The notes: generated by a model not told the origin, from the sequence alone. Shown: positions 35,223-43,961, counted from the first letter of the stretch. The stretch is DNA of 64,000 nt from Paenibacillus sp. MMS20-IR301 (GCF_032302195.1 NZ_CP135275.1:4712001-4776000), one strand, 5' to 3'. Made by a program: numbers and translations.

Positions 35223-35996
35223 CTATACAACCGTCCAGCCGCCGTCCACAAACAAAGTCTGGCCGGTGGTGTAGCTGGAAGCATCCGAGGCGAAATACAG
35301 CACTGCCCCGTTCAGCTCACCCGGATTGCCGGGCCGGCCCATCGGACAGACCGCATTATACATCCGCAGCGCAGGCTCGGTGAACAGCGTGTTCTCCGTC
35401 ATTTCACTATGGAACAGGCTTGGGCCGATCGCATTCACAGTAATGCCGTGCTTGGCATAAGTAGCTGCAATCCCCCGGGTCAGGTGAATCACTCCACCCT
35501 TGGCCGCATTATAGGAATGCGTAGGAATGGAAGCCGATGCGGTGAGGCCGAGCATGGAAGCGGTGTTGATGATTTTGCCGTACTTGCGTTCTTTCATGTG
35601 GCGGATGACATGCTTCGACATCAGGAAGACACCCTTCAGATCTGTATCAAGCACGCGGTCCCAAGCTTCCTCCTCCAGCGCATCAACCGGTACAGAATCA
35701 ACCACGCCGGCGTTGTTAATCAGAATATCAATTTGACCAAAAGCCTCCAGCACCTTCGAGACCGCGCTCATGATCTGGTCTTCTTTACGTACATCACATT
35801 CCACCGCCAGAATCCGCCGCTCCGGATATTTAGCGCCAATCTCCTCGGCGACTGCAGCCAGCTTGTCGTACCGTCTGGCCAGTATGGCTACATCTGCCCC
35901 CTGATCAGCCAGCATTTCCGCAAACTGCACACCGATTCCGCTGGAAGCTCCCGCAATAATAGCTGTCTTGCCTGTCAAGTCAAAAAGGTTGATCAT
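35223..35996 (-). CDS. Short-chain dehydrogenase/reductase
   Basis: A 257-residue classical SDR. Cofactor motif TAIIAGASSGIGVQFAE, the NNAG motif in ILINNAGVVDS, catalytic Ser in NTASMLG and the YxxxK pair in HSYNAAKGG. GAGGAGG seven bases ahead fixes the ATG. It is the third gene of an operon with a flavin enoate-reductase-type enzyme and an acetoacetate-decarboxylase-family protein, so it probably reduces or oxidises a keto/hydroxy intermediate of that pathway. An arginine pair after the first strand (LARRYDK) mildly favours NADP, but cofactor choice is uncertain. Confidence 0.9.
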   Translation of the reverse strand: MINLFDLTGKTAIIAGASSGIGVQFAEMLADQGADVAILARRYDKLAAVAEEIGAKYPERRILAVECDVRKEDQIMSAVSKVLEAFGQIDILINNAGVVDSVPVDALEEEAWDRVLDTDLKGVFLMSKHVIRHMKERKYGKIINTASMLGLTASASIPTHSYNAAKGGVIHLTRGIAATYAKHGITVNAIGPSLFHSEMTENTLFTEPALRMYNAVCPMGRPGNPGELNGAVLYFASDASSYTTGQTLFVDGGWTVV

Positions 35997-36071
35997 CGTA
36001 ATCCTCCTCAAATTTTCAGTTCAGCTTCTGAGTGAAATAATCCCGTTTCCGGGCAGCACAGACATCCCCTG

Positions 36072-36893
36072 TTACACAGAGCTCTCAGCCGCCTCCGGCT
36101 GCAGCTTGTTCTCCCACCAGTCCCAGCGAAGATAGCAGTACGGCAGGAACTCCAGCGGATGGAGAGGCTCCAGCACTTTCCCCTTCTCCAGCACGTTGGT
36201 ACTGACAGTGTAGACTGCACCGAGCATCTTAACGACTTCCAGCTCACTCCACGGATCATGCGGCGATTCCTGGAACATTACAGACGCTTCGGCGGCTTTG
36301 TACACCTTGACATCGCTGACCAGCCGCTGGGTCACGAGGACCGGCATCAGGTCGAAGCCGCTTCCGTCCACCGCATTCGAGTATTTGATGTTGTACAGCG
36401 GAATGTCCTTGCCGTAATACTCCTCCAGAATGCCTTCAGCCTCCGGATCGTTGAAGGCACCACCCTTGTGGGCCTGGATACTGAAGAACTCCGTTCCCTG
36501 CCGGCTGATTGAGCCGCTGATGGAGTCACCGTCCACCTGCATGCTGATATCCGCCATTTTCTTCGGCAGGCCGCATACCTCACGCCCCATCGCCATGCCA
36601 ATGTCGCTGGTAATCGGCATCGACAGGCAATAGTTGCCGAGCTCCCCGTTATAATCTGCCAGGATGAATAATCCGGCTTCACGGTAAGGCGGGCAGAAAT
36701 TCGTTGCCGGGTAATCCGCTACAAAAGCATTCACCAGCGGCCGTCCCGCAGGCTTCAGCGGCTTCGGCAGCAGCCGTTCAATAATCTCCGGCTTCGTCTC
36801 CCAGTAGACGGTCAGCATCTCTGCATCATAAAAGGTCGTCGGCTTTCCTCCGTACTGCTTAATATCCGCCAGACTTTTCACAAAACTTCCCAT
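36072..36893 (-). CDS. Acetoacetate decarboxylase family protein
   Basis: A 273-residue ADC-superfamily protein. The active-site block GREVCGLPKKMADISM contains the Lys pair, the second-shell arrangement that lowers the pKa of the Schiff-base Lys in true acetoacetate decarboxylases. PLVNAFVADYPATNF and PYCYLRWDWWENK are further family regions. Members decarboxylate beta-keto acids or act as retro-aldol/hydratase-like enzymes, so acetoacetate itself is only one option. It lies 24 bp after the flavoenzyme gene and 75 bp before the SDR gene, on the same strand, in a probable operon. Confidence 0.88.
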   Translation of the reverse strand: MGSFVKSLADIKQYGGKPTTFYDAEMLTVYWETKPEIIERLLPKPLKPAGRPLVNAFVADYPATNFCPPYREAGLFILADYNGELGNYCLSMPITSDIGMAMGREVCGLPKKMADISMQVDGDSISGSISRQGTEFFSIQAHKGGAFNDPEAEGILEEYYGKDIPLYNIKYSNAVDGSGFDLMPVLVTQRLVSDVKVYKAAEASVMFQESPHDPWSELEVVKMLGAVYTVSTNVLEKGKVLEPLHPLEFLPYCYLRWDWWENKLQPEAAESSV

Positions 36894-36917
36894 ACCTGAT
36901 TCCTCCCCGTAATGGTA

Positions 36918-38858
36918 TTACTTCAATACATAAGCCGTCTCGAAGCCGGACTGGATCGCCTGCCCGATTCTGCCTGGCTTCGCGGCGTCGCCAAGCAGCT
37001 TCACCTGCGGCATTACCCGCTTAAGTTCATCGGCGAGCCCGCGTTCCGATCGGACACCGATGGACAGCACTACAGCATCCGTCTCCAGAACAGAAATTTC
37101 ACCGGTTGCTGTATGCTCCAGTACGATAGCGTTATCCTTCACCTCTACCAGCTTCATTGCGGCCAGCAGCTGCACACCGTCCTTCTTCAGCCGGGTGACG
37201 ATATCGATCAGGTTCGGCAGATAAGCATCCGGGCCAATCCTTGGCTGCATCTCGACCACGGTCACCTGATTCCCCCGTGCGGCCAGATATTCTGCGGTCT
37301 CAAGGCCGGTCATTCCTGAACCGATTATCACAGCCCGCTTATCCCTGATCACTGCCGCTCCGCTGAGCACATCGATCACCGTGCAGACATTCTCCCCGGT
37401 CACTCCCGGAATTGCCGGTACAACCGGAGCAGCCCCGGCGGCTACGAATACCGCATAAGGATCAAGCGCCTGCAGCTCCTGGGCGGTCGGTCTTGCGGAC
37501 AGCCGCACATCGACATGAAGCTGTTCGAGCTGATGCTCCATACTGTCAATGAACCAGTTCAGCTTCTCCTTCAGCGGCGGACGGCTGCCCAGCTCCACAC
37601 TGCCGCCCAGCACCTCACGCGCTTCGAACAGCACTGGCTTGAACTTCCGCTCGGCCAGAACCCGCGCCGCCTCCATGCCGGCCGGTCCGCCGCCGACCAC
37701 CGCTACCACCCGGCCGTCCCCGTTCTGTTCCGGCTCAGGGAATTCCAGCTCCCGGCCGGCTCTCGCATTGACTGCACATTTGATCACCTTGCATTCCATC
37801 ACTTCCTGGATACAATACAGGCAGGAGATACAGGTTCTGATCTCTGCTTCCCTGCCCTCCGCCGCCTTGTTGCCCCACTGCGGATCAGCCAGCAGCGCCC
37901 GGCCGAGTGCCACGAAATCGGTATTGCCTTCCGCAAGCAGGCTCTCGGCGAACTCGGGCCGTCGGATCACATCGCAGGCGATGACCGGAATCTGCACCGC
38001 CTGTTTCATGGCAGCGGCGAGATGCTTCTTCCAGCCCTGCGGATAGGAGATCGGTTCAATAATCGTATTCGACGATTCATAGGTGCCAGCGCTTACATTA
38101 ATGCAGTCTACACCGAGCTTCTCCAGCTGCTGCGCGGTAAGCAGCGCTTCTTCAAGAGTGATCCCTCCAGGCACGAACTCATCCCCGTCAATGCGTACGG
38201 ATACCGGGAAGCCTGCTCCGCAGGTCTTCTTGATCCCTTGCACAATCTCGCACAGGAATGTCATCCGGCCTTCCAGCGGGCCGCCGTATTTGTCGGTCCG
38301 CAGATTGGTCAGCGGGCTTAGGAACTGGCCGATCAGATATCCGTGGGCACCGTGGATTTCGACTCCGTCAATTCCCGCCAGCTGGGCAATGTACGCGCCG
38401 AAGACGAACTTGCCCACCAGCGCTTCGACTTCCTCTGTTGTCAGCTCGCGGGGCATTTCGCCAATGGCTGAAGACATCACTGCACTCGGGGCAACGATCT
38501 GCCTGCCGCCGATCAGGCGGCCGTGATTCTGCCGGCCCGGATGCTGCAGCTGAAGGAAGATCCGGCTGTCATGGCGGTGTACGGCCCGGGCCAGCTTCTC
38601 CAGGCGGGGCACATACAGCAGATCACTTGCGTTCAGCTGATTAGGTGTACCCACTCCCGTCTCATTGTCTACGCGGGTAATTTCCGTAATGATCAGACCG
38701 CAGCCCCCTGCCGCCCGTTCCTCATAATAAGCGATCATCTCATCCGAAGCTTCACCGCTGGCCGCAGCCAGTGATGTGCCCATGGCAGGCATCACGATCC
38801 GGTTTTTCAGCTCAAGGCGTCCTATTTTTCCTGCTGCAAACAGTTTCTCGTATTTCAT
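36918..38858 (-). CDS. NADH:flavin oxidoreductase / enoate-reductase type (OYE + FAD domains)
   Basis: A 646-residue multidomain flavoenzyme. Residues 1-350 form the FMN-binding TIM barrel of the old yellow enzyme family (LKNRIVMPAMGTSLA, IHGAHGYLIGQFLSPLTNLR). A [4Fe-4S] cluster motif follows, CISCLYC...C at about 345-365. The C-terminal half binds FAD and NAD(P)H (VAVVGGGPAGMEAARVLAERK, then RAVIIGSGMTGLETAEYLA). This layout is that of 2,4-dienoyl-CoA reductase, trimethylamine dehydrogenase and clostridial enoate reductase. GGAGGTG supports the ATG used; the frame extends upstream. First gene of the operon, divergent from the PucR regulator. Confidence 0.92.
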   Translation of the reverse strand: MKYEKLFAAGKIGRLELKNRIVMPAMGTSLAAASGEASDEMIAYYEERAAGGCGLIITEITRVDNETGVGTPNQLNASDLLYVPRLEKLARAVHRHDSRIFLQLQHPGRQNHGRLIGGRQIVAPSAVMSSAIGEMPRELTTEEVEALVGKFVFGAYIAQLAGIDGVEIHGAHGYLIGQFLSPLTNLRTDKYGGPLEGRMTFLCEIVQGIKKTCGAGFPVSVRIDGDEFVPGGITLEEALLTAQQLEKLGVDCINVSAGTYESSNTIIEPISYPQGWKKHLAAAMKQAVQIPVIACDVIRRPEFAESLLAEGNTDFVALGRALLADPQWGNKAAEGREAEIRTCISCLYCIQEVMECKVIKCAVNARAGRELEFPEPEQNGDGRVVAVVGGGPAGMEAARVLAERKFKPVLFEAREVLGGSVELGSRPPLKEKLNWFIDSMEHQLEQLHVDVRLSARPTAQELQALDPYAVFVAAGAAPVVPAIPGVTGENVCTVIDVLSGAAVIRDKRAVIIGSGMTGLETAEYLAARGNQVTVVEMQPRIGPDAYLPNLIDIVTRLKKDGVQLLAAMKLVEVKDNAIVLEHTATGEISVLETDAVVLSIGVRSERGLADELKRVMPQVKLLGDAAKPGRIGQAIQSGFETAYVLK

Positions 38859-38937
38859 CTGCTCAGCACCTCCACCTCTAGTGTAAGACTGCCGGGACTT
38901 TGTGAATATATTTACAAGCGCCAAAAATCACTTCTTT

Positions 38938-38956
38938 ATAGTGCACAGTGCACTAT
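38938..38956. promoter_or_regulatory. Perfect 19-bp palindrome, candidate PucR-type operator
   Basis: ATAGTGCAC-A-GTGCACTAT lies between the divergent flavoenzyme and pucR-type genes, ending seven bases before the pucR ribosome binding site. It is well placed for autoregulation and for control of the operon. Confidence 0.55.
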
Positions 38957-38977
38957 GATAATAAGGGGGCGATACCA

Positions 38978-40255
38978 ATGGATACTTCCTTAAATGAACC
39001 GCAGCGTGACCGGATGGAAACCGAGCATTTCACCGCAGCCTTGTTCACAGCATACATATCAGGCTTCGGTTTGACCGGTATTGTGCAGACGGCAGCAAGC
39101 CTGCTGCGCAATCCTGTCATTGTGTTCGATGCAAGCTTCAGAATAGTGGCCCACTCCGGGCATGAGGACATGGATGATTATATCTGGAGCGAGAATATCC
39201 GCAGGGGATATTGCTCGTATGACTTCATTGCGGCTGTGAACAGAATGGACAGCGTCCGGCGGGGCAAGCAGAGTGATGCTTCCTACGAGGTGGCCTGCGA
39301 AGAGACCGCGAATACCAAGCTGATCTCCAAAATTAAAGTAGGCGGCAAACAAATCGGCAATGTGCTGCTTCTGGGCTGCAGGCAACCGTTCCGTCCGCTG
39401 GACCGTGAACTGCTGTCCCTTACCGCTACAGTGCTTGCAGAAGAAATGGGCAAGAGCAGCTACTACCGGAACGCCAGAAATATAAAAGTAGAGGATATCC
39501 TCTGCGGGCTGCTGGAGCAGCAGTTGCAGGACAGCAACACCATACAGGAGCGTCTGCAGTCAGCCGGCCTACGGCTTGGGGATACACTGCTCGTGCTGCT
39601 GTTCGATCTGACCGGGTATGTCGACTCCGGGCGTTATGACGACTATTTAAGTGAGCGCTTGCAGCACCTATTTCCCGGCAGCCCCTGCACCTACTATGAA
39701 GGGCGTATTGTCCTGATCCATAACGGCAGCCTCGCGCGGGAGCTTGTCCGCGGGCCGCTGCAGGAATTCCTCAGCAGTGCCGGCGTCAGTCTGGGCATCA
39801 GCAGCAGCTTCTCCAGCCTTAAACAGTGCAGACTGCACTATCTTCAGGCGCTGAGCGCCCTGCGGATCGGCCGGATTCTCTGCCCGGAGCGGAAGTGGAC
39901 CTATTATGCGGATATCCAGCTCTATGAGCTGCTGCCTGCAGAGGTGCTGTCGGGCGAAGAACGGCTCTACCGCCATCCGGAGCTATGGAAGCTGCAGGAG
40001 TATGATGCCGCCCATCAGTCAAGCCTGTACCATACATTCTACGTCTATCTCAAGCATAACCGGAACATGCAGCTCGCCTCCGAAGAGCTGTACATCCACC
40101 GGAATACTCTCCGCTACAAGCTTGATCATATCAGCCGGCTGCTGGAGGCTGATTTCACCGATTCCGAGAAGATGCTGGCCTACTACATCTCCTACAAAAT
40201 CGCTGATTTCTGCGAAAAGGCCCGTGAACAGCAGATACCTCTGCCTGTGAGGTAA
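38978..40255 (+). CDS. PucR/CdaR-family transcriptional regulator
   Basis: A 425-residue regulator. The N-terminal part (residues 25-170) looks like a GAF-type sensor with VIVFDASFRIVAHSG and FRPLDRELLSLTATVLAEEM. A GGDEF-like middle domain follows, and the C-terminal PucR helix-turn-helix is complete: LKHNRNMQLASEELYIHRNT followed by LRYKLDHISRLL. Such proteins control purine, sugar-acid or aromatic catabolism. AAGGGGG nine bases upstream supports this ATG over an earlier one. It diverges from the flavoenzyme operon, its likely target. Confidence 0.88.
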   Translation: MDTSLNEPQRDRMETEHFTAALFTAYISGFGLTGIVQTAASLLRNPVIVFDASFRIVAHSGHEDMDDYIWSENIRRGYCSYDFIAAVNRMDSVRRGKQSDASYEVACEETANTKLISKIKVGGKQIGNVLLLGCRQPFRPLDRELLSLTATVLAEEMGKSSYYRNARNIKVEDILCGLLEQQLQDSNTIQERLQSAGLRLGDTLLVLLFDLTGYVDSGRYDDYLSERLQHLFPGSPCTYYEGRIVLIHNGSLARELVRGPLQEFLSSAGVSLGISSSFSSLKQCRLHYLQALSALRIGRILCPERKWTYYADIQLYELLPAEVLSGEERLYRHPELWKLQEYDAAHQSSLYHTFYVYLKHNRNMQLASEELYIHRNTLRYKLDHISRLLEADFTDSEKMLAYYISYKIADFCEKAREQQIPLPVR

Positions 40256-40301
40256 GCGAAAAGCCCGGCAAAGTAAGAATAGGATACGCTTTCCAGCAGG
40301 A

Positions 40302-40365
40302 TAGTTGTATCTTGTACACTTAAAAGTGATGATGCGGCGTTCGTACATCATATAACTGTAATCTG
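40302..40365. repeat. Island C, left part (cut off by the IS)
   Basis: Holds one complete 21-bp word at 40302-40322 (TAGTTGTAT-N3-GTACACTTA) and, at 40353-40365, the left 13 bases of a second copy in the opposite orientation, interrupted by the IS. The second part of the island starts past the IS right end. Confidence 0.8.
40361..40365. repeat. Target-site duplication, left copy
   Basis: ATCTG directly before the left terminal inverted repeat; the same five bases follow the right one at 42027-42031. Confidence 0.85.
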
Positions 40366-40384
40366 GAGTCAATTTCATAATTCA
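40366..40384 (+). repeat. IS left terminal inverted repeat
   Basis: GAGTCAATTTCATAATTCA, identical to the complement of the right end. Confidence 0.9.
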
Positions 40385-40535
40385 AAACCCTTGCTATATC
40401 TGGTTTTGTTGAGCATAGAAAAAGGAGTACCTCCCCACATTCTCGAATTTATAGGCGACGAAACCCACCCGAGAACGAAAAGAGGTAATCCCTATCTATT
40501 CAATTCGACAAGAAGAACTGTTTTCCTTTAAGGAA

Positions 40536-41954
40536 TTGTTCCAGATGAACCCCGAAGATAAATACAACCATATTTTTGAGCACTTAGATCTCTCCAAGGT
40601 GCTGCACACCCTCCGGAAAAAGAGTAACCGTGGCCGACCCGAAAAACTGAATGTACCTGCGATGATCTATTCATTGCTCATCGCCAAAATGGAGAACATC
40701 GAGTTTATTTCTTCTCTGGTCTGGCGTCTTTTGCACAGTGAAGAGTTTCGGGCGCAGTGCCGATTTACCGGCTCCGACAATATCCCGAGTGAAGCCTCGT
40801 ATTCCCGTTTGATTCATGCGCTAGAGCAAACCGGAATGCTCGAGAACCTGCAGGATTCGTTGGTCCTGTCTGCCCTAGAGGAAGGGTTTGTTAGCGGTAC
40901 ACATCTCGCCGTGGATTCCTCTATTGTGGAGGCTTGGGATTGCCAATTCAGCGAAGCTGCGGCGAAACGCCGCGCCGCTCGCCGTCCACCAAAGCCAAGT
41001 GAGGCTTCGGTGGCAGAGCCGCAGCTCCAGTTTGAACTCCCGGAGCCGAAGCCCACCGTAGTGAACGGGCCACCGAAGAAACCTGCCTACGCCAAGCGTG
41101 GACGTCCATCGCATGCAGAACGAGAATGCCGACGGGAGGAACAAGAAGCTTATGAACAAAGCCTCGGACCGTTTCAGAAAACCATTGAAGCAATGTTGCC
41201 TTACACCTATGACGAACTGTTGGCCGCGCTGCCCCGGCATGCCGCACGTTGTGACAAGAAAAATACGAAGGGGCGACTCACCAGTTATTACGGGTTCAAG
41301 GCAAATCTGCTGGTTGATACGGACAGTCAATATATTGTTAGTGGCTTATGGAGTTCAGCGAATCCCAATGACCAGCGTATGGCGGTTGTTCTCCTCAAAG
41401 GCCTGCTTCTGAAGTTCCCTTCGCTAAACGTAAAGCATATCTTGGGCGACAAAGGGTATGACAGTTCAGCCATTTACCAGTTGATTCATTCCTTAGGCGC
41501 TTTTCCTATTATTAAAATGATTCACCACAAAAAACCGCCCGAGGGGATGAACCAGGATTACACCCCTGTGTGCTCGCAGGGACACGCCTACCGTTACGAC
41601 AGTTTCGATGCCAAATACGAAACGCTGCGTTACACCAGGCCGAACCAGTGTAAAGACTGTCCATTTTCCGAATCCGGCTGCCAAAAAGTGTTTAAGATCC
41701 GAATTCAAACCGATTTGCGAAAGCACGCTTACCCAGCAAGAGGGAGCGAGAGCTTTACGCAACTGTATAACAAACGAACGGCTGTAGAACGTGTTTTTGC
41801 CTACCTCAAAGAGTATTTTGGGATGAAACGCACACGTCACCGCGGCGTCCGGGCAAGTGTCGATTTCCAGCTCAGCACATTGGCCTACAATTTGAGTAAG
41901 TTTGCGCTAGACAAGTTGAACAAGCAGTTGAGTAACTCCCAGCAAGTGGCCTAA
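40536..41954 (+). CDS. IS1182-family transposase
   Basis: A DDE transposase, 472 residues from the TTG chosen. The acidic residues are Asp in HLAVDSSIVEAWD, Asp in VKHILGDKGYDSS and Glu in TAVERVFAYLKEYFGMKR; a zinc-ribbon-like CKDCPFSESGC precedes the last. Sequence typical of the family N-terminus (IRQEELFSFKELFQ) is encoded in frame upstream of the TTG, and an AGAGGT site lies still further up at 40481-40486. The true start may therefore be a non-canonical codon near 40488-40503, or an original ATG has been lost. In that case the protein would be about 485 residues. Confidence 0.88.
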   Translation: MFQMNPEDKYNHIFEHLDLSKVLHTLRKKSNRGRPEKLNVPAMIYSLLIAKMENIEFISSLVWRLLHSEEFRAQCRFTGSDNIPSEASYSRLIHALEQTGMLENLQDSLVLSALEEGFVSGTHLAVDSSIVEAWDCQFSEAAAKRRAARRPPKPSEASVAEPQLQFELPEPKPTVVNGPPKKPAYAKRGRPSHAERECRREEQEAYEQSLGPFQKTIEAMLPYTYDELLAALPRHAARCDKKNTKGRLTSYYGFKANLLVDTDSQYIVSGLWSSANPNDQRMAVVLLKGLLLKFPSLNVKHILGDKGYDSSAIYQLIHSLGAFPIIKMIHHKKPPEGMNQDYTPVCSQGHAYRYDSFDAKYETLRYTRPNQCKDCPFSESGCQKVFKIRIQTDLRKHAYPARGSESFTQLYNKRTAVERVFAYLKEYFGMKRTRHRGVRASVDFQLSTLAYNLSKFALDKLNKQLSNSQQVA

Positions 41955-42007
41955 CTTTTTTTAAAAAACAAACTCAGCTTTTGGCCCAGTCTTGCTATTC
42001 AGCAAAC

Positions 42008-42026
42008 TGAATTATGAAATTGACTC
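42008..42026 (-). repeat. IS right terminal inverted repeat
   Basis: Exact complement of the left terminal repeat. ATCTG follows at once. Confidence 0.9.
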
Positions 42027-42031
42027 ATCTG

Positions 42032-42448
42032 TACAACTAAATCAGCCAAAATGGGCTGAAACAATCCGTAACTGACCGTTTAATTGTACAGAATACAACT
42101 AAACAGATAATTGGCAAAGGAACCGGCAATTTAGTTGTACAAAGTGCAATTAAGCTATGAGGGATGCTGCAAAAACAGATGATCAGCTCCATACTGACAC
42201 ACCTCCAGCTCCCGGCCTCCTGCCATCCTCCAACAGCCTGCAGCCAGGCACCGGACCGGCACCTGATTGCACTTTGTACAACAGAACCGGAAATAATCCA
42301 GCTATAATTGGATTCTGCTGTACTTTGTGCAATTGATTCCGGAATTCCTGCCTGTATCAGGCCCATTCCTGCAAATCTATTGTATGAACTACACTAGATT
42401 GCATTTTAGAGGAGTTTTACCGAGTTTCTATTGCACATAGTGCAATCA
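42032..42448. repeat. Intergenic word island C, right part (TAGTTGTAY-N3-GTRCAATTA)
   Basis: Begins with the right eight bases of the split word, then holds six more 21-bp copies: 42081-42101 (-), 42131-42151 (+), 42264-42284 (-), 42315-42335 (+), 42377-42397 (+) and 42428-42448 (+). Each is a near-palindrome with nine-base arms around three central bases; for example TAGTTGTAC-AAA-GTGCAATTA. No open frame with a ribosome binding site lies between them. The island separates the convergent pucR-type and thrC genes. Confidence 0.85.
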
Positions 42449-42501
42449 CTACTCTCCCGATCAGAGGCAGCGCGGGTCAGAGCTCGCCCAGCAGCACAAA
42501 C

Positions 42502-42530
42502 ATCCCCCGCTCGTCCGTAGAGCGGGGGAT
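42502..42530 (-). terminator. Terminator of thrC
   Basis: A perfect 11-bp stem (ATCCCCCGCTC and its complement) with a 7-nt loop, 43 bp past the stop. On the minus strand GTTTGTG follows. Confidence 0.8.
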
Positions 42531-42572
42531 GGCTAAGCTTGCGGCGGGTCTATTACTGACCCGCAAACGATT

Positions 42573-43961
42573 CTAACCGTAAAAAGCCTGCAGCTGGCGC
42601 ACAATCTCCGCCTTATCATGATCAACTACGACCTGATGCTGCGGCTGCTCGAACAGGGCGGAGATCTGCGCCGGGAATTCCTGCTTGATCCCGGTCAGGG
42701 CAATCGCCTCGTCGAACTTGGCCGGATGTGCAGTCGCGAAGGCGATGCTGGTCTCATCCGCTGCGCTGTACTTCTCGTAAGCCGCAACGCCGCAGGCGGT
42801 GTGCGGGTCCAGCAAATAACCGGATTCCTGCTCGTATTTGCTGATCGTCTCCAGGCACTGTGCGTTCTTGACGCCAAGCGCGGAGAAATCCTTCTGCACC
42901 CGGGCGAACAGCTCACCGTCTACAGTAATCGCGCCTTCACTCTGCAAGGCGGCCATATAAGCAGACAGCTTCACATGGTCTTCACCCACCAGGTAATACA
43001 GGTAACGCTCAAAATTGCTCGCCACCTGGATATCCATCGACGGGCTGTAGGTGCCAGTGAAGCTGCCCGGCTTGTACTCCCCGGTCAGCACGAACCGTTC
43101 AAGGATGTTATTCTCGTTAGTGGCGATGATCAATTTATGGATTGGCAGACCCATCTGCTGTGCCAGGAATCCGGAGAAGATGTTGCCGAAGTTGCCCGAA
43201 GGCACGCTGATATTCACCTTTTTCTTACCACTGTCCGGAAGCTGCAGATAAGCATAGAAATAATAGACGGTCTGGGCCAGGATCCGCACGAAGTTGATCG
43301 AGTTGATGGCGCGCAGGTGGTAACGCCCCTTGAAGTCGAGGTCGGCGAACAGCTCCTTGATGATCTTTTGACAATCGTCGAAGTTGCCTTCCACCGACAG
43401 GTTCAGCACATTGCTGTCATCAACCGTGGTCATCTGCAGCTCCTGCACCTTGCTGACCTTGCCGTGCGGATGCAGAATACAGATCTTGATGCCTTCCTTG
43501 CCGCGCACACCCTGAATGGCTGCCGCTCCGGTATCGCCCGAGGTCGCGCCGAGAATGTGGATGATTTCGCCCCGCACCTTGGCAATATACGAATACAGCT
43601 CGCCCATGAACTGCAGCGCCACATCCTTGAAGGCAAACGTCGGCCCGTGGAACAGCTCCAGCACATACAGGGAATCGTTCACCTTGTGCAGCGGCGTTAC
43701 TTCCGGAGCGCGGAAATTGCCGTAGCTGGTGTAGACCATTTTCTTCAGATCATCATAAGGAATTTCATCATTAGTATAGTAGGAGAAAATCTCTAGGAAC
43801 AGCTCCTGGAAGCTCAGGCTTCTCCACTCTTCCAGCTTCCCAGGGGAAATCACCGGAATCAGTGCAGGCACCATCAACCCGCCGTCATCCGCCAGTCCCA
43901 TCAGAACCGTATCGATAAAGCCCCTAGCAGCCACCTTGCCTCTTGTGCTTATATACTCCAT
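42573..43961 (-). CDS. thrC: Threonine synthase, long (E. coli/yeast) type
   Basis: A 462-residue PLP enzyme that converts O-phospho-L-homoserine to threonine. MEYISTRGKVAARGFIDTVL is the class start; the PLP-binding Lys112 lies in FHGPTFAFKDVALQF, and LGATSGDTGAAAIQ is the phosphate-binding loop region. The length and these blocks place it in the long class, unlike the roughly 350-residue ThrC of B. subtilis. AGGAGGATGAG precedes the ATG. It appears to be a single gene. No T-box or other leader structure was recognised in the upstream 110 bp. Confidence 0.95.
   Translation of the reverse strand: MEYISTRGKVAARGFIDTVLMGLADDGGLMVPALIPVISPGKLEEWRSLSFQELFLEIFSYYTNDEIPYDDLKKMVYTSYGNFRAPEVTPLHKVNDSLYVLELFHGPTFAFKDVALQFMGELYSYIAKVRGEIIHILGATSGDTGAAAIQGVRGKEGIKICILHPHGKVSKVQELQMTTVDDSNVLNLSVEGNFDDCQKIIKELFADLDFKGRYHLRAINSINFVRILAQTVYYFYAYLQLPDSGKKKVNISVPSGNFGNIFSGFLAQQMGLPIHKLIIATNENNILERFVLTGEYKPGSFTGTYSPSMDIQVASNFERYLYYLVGEDHVKLSAYMAALQSEGAITVDGELFARVQKDFSALGVKNAQCLETISKYEQESGYLLDPHTACGVAAYEKYSAADETSIAFATAHPAKFDEAIALTGIKQEFPAQISALFEQPQHQVVVDHDKAEIVRQLQAFYG

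Larger units (their letters stand above)
40366..42026 (+). mobile_element. Complete IS, IS1182-like, 1661 bp
   Basis: Both ends are defined by a perfect 19-bp inverted repeat, GAGTCAATTTCATAATTCA, flanked by the 5-bp duplication ATCTG. The interior holds one DDE transposase gene with about 120-170 bp of leader. Removing the element and one ATCTG restores a 21-bp island C word. The element looks intact apart from doubt about the transposase start. Family assignment rests on the transposase and length. Confidence 0.9.

Noticed and set aside
42032..42448. CRISPR array in island C
   Set aside because: Words are degenerate, alternate in orientation and have irregular spacing; no cas gene is nearby.
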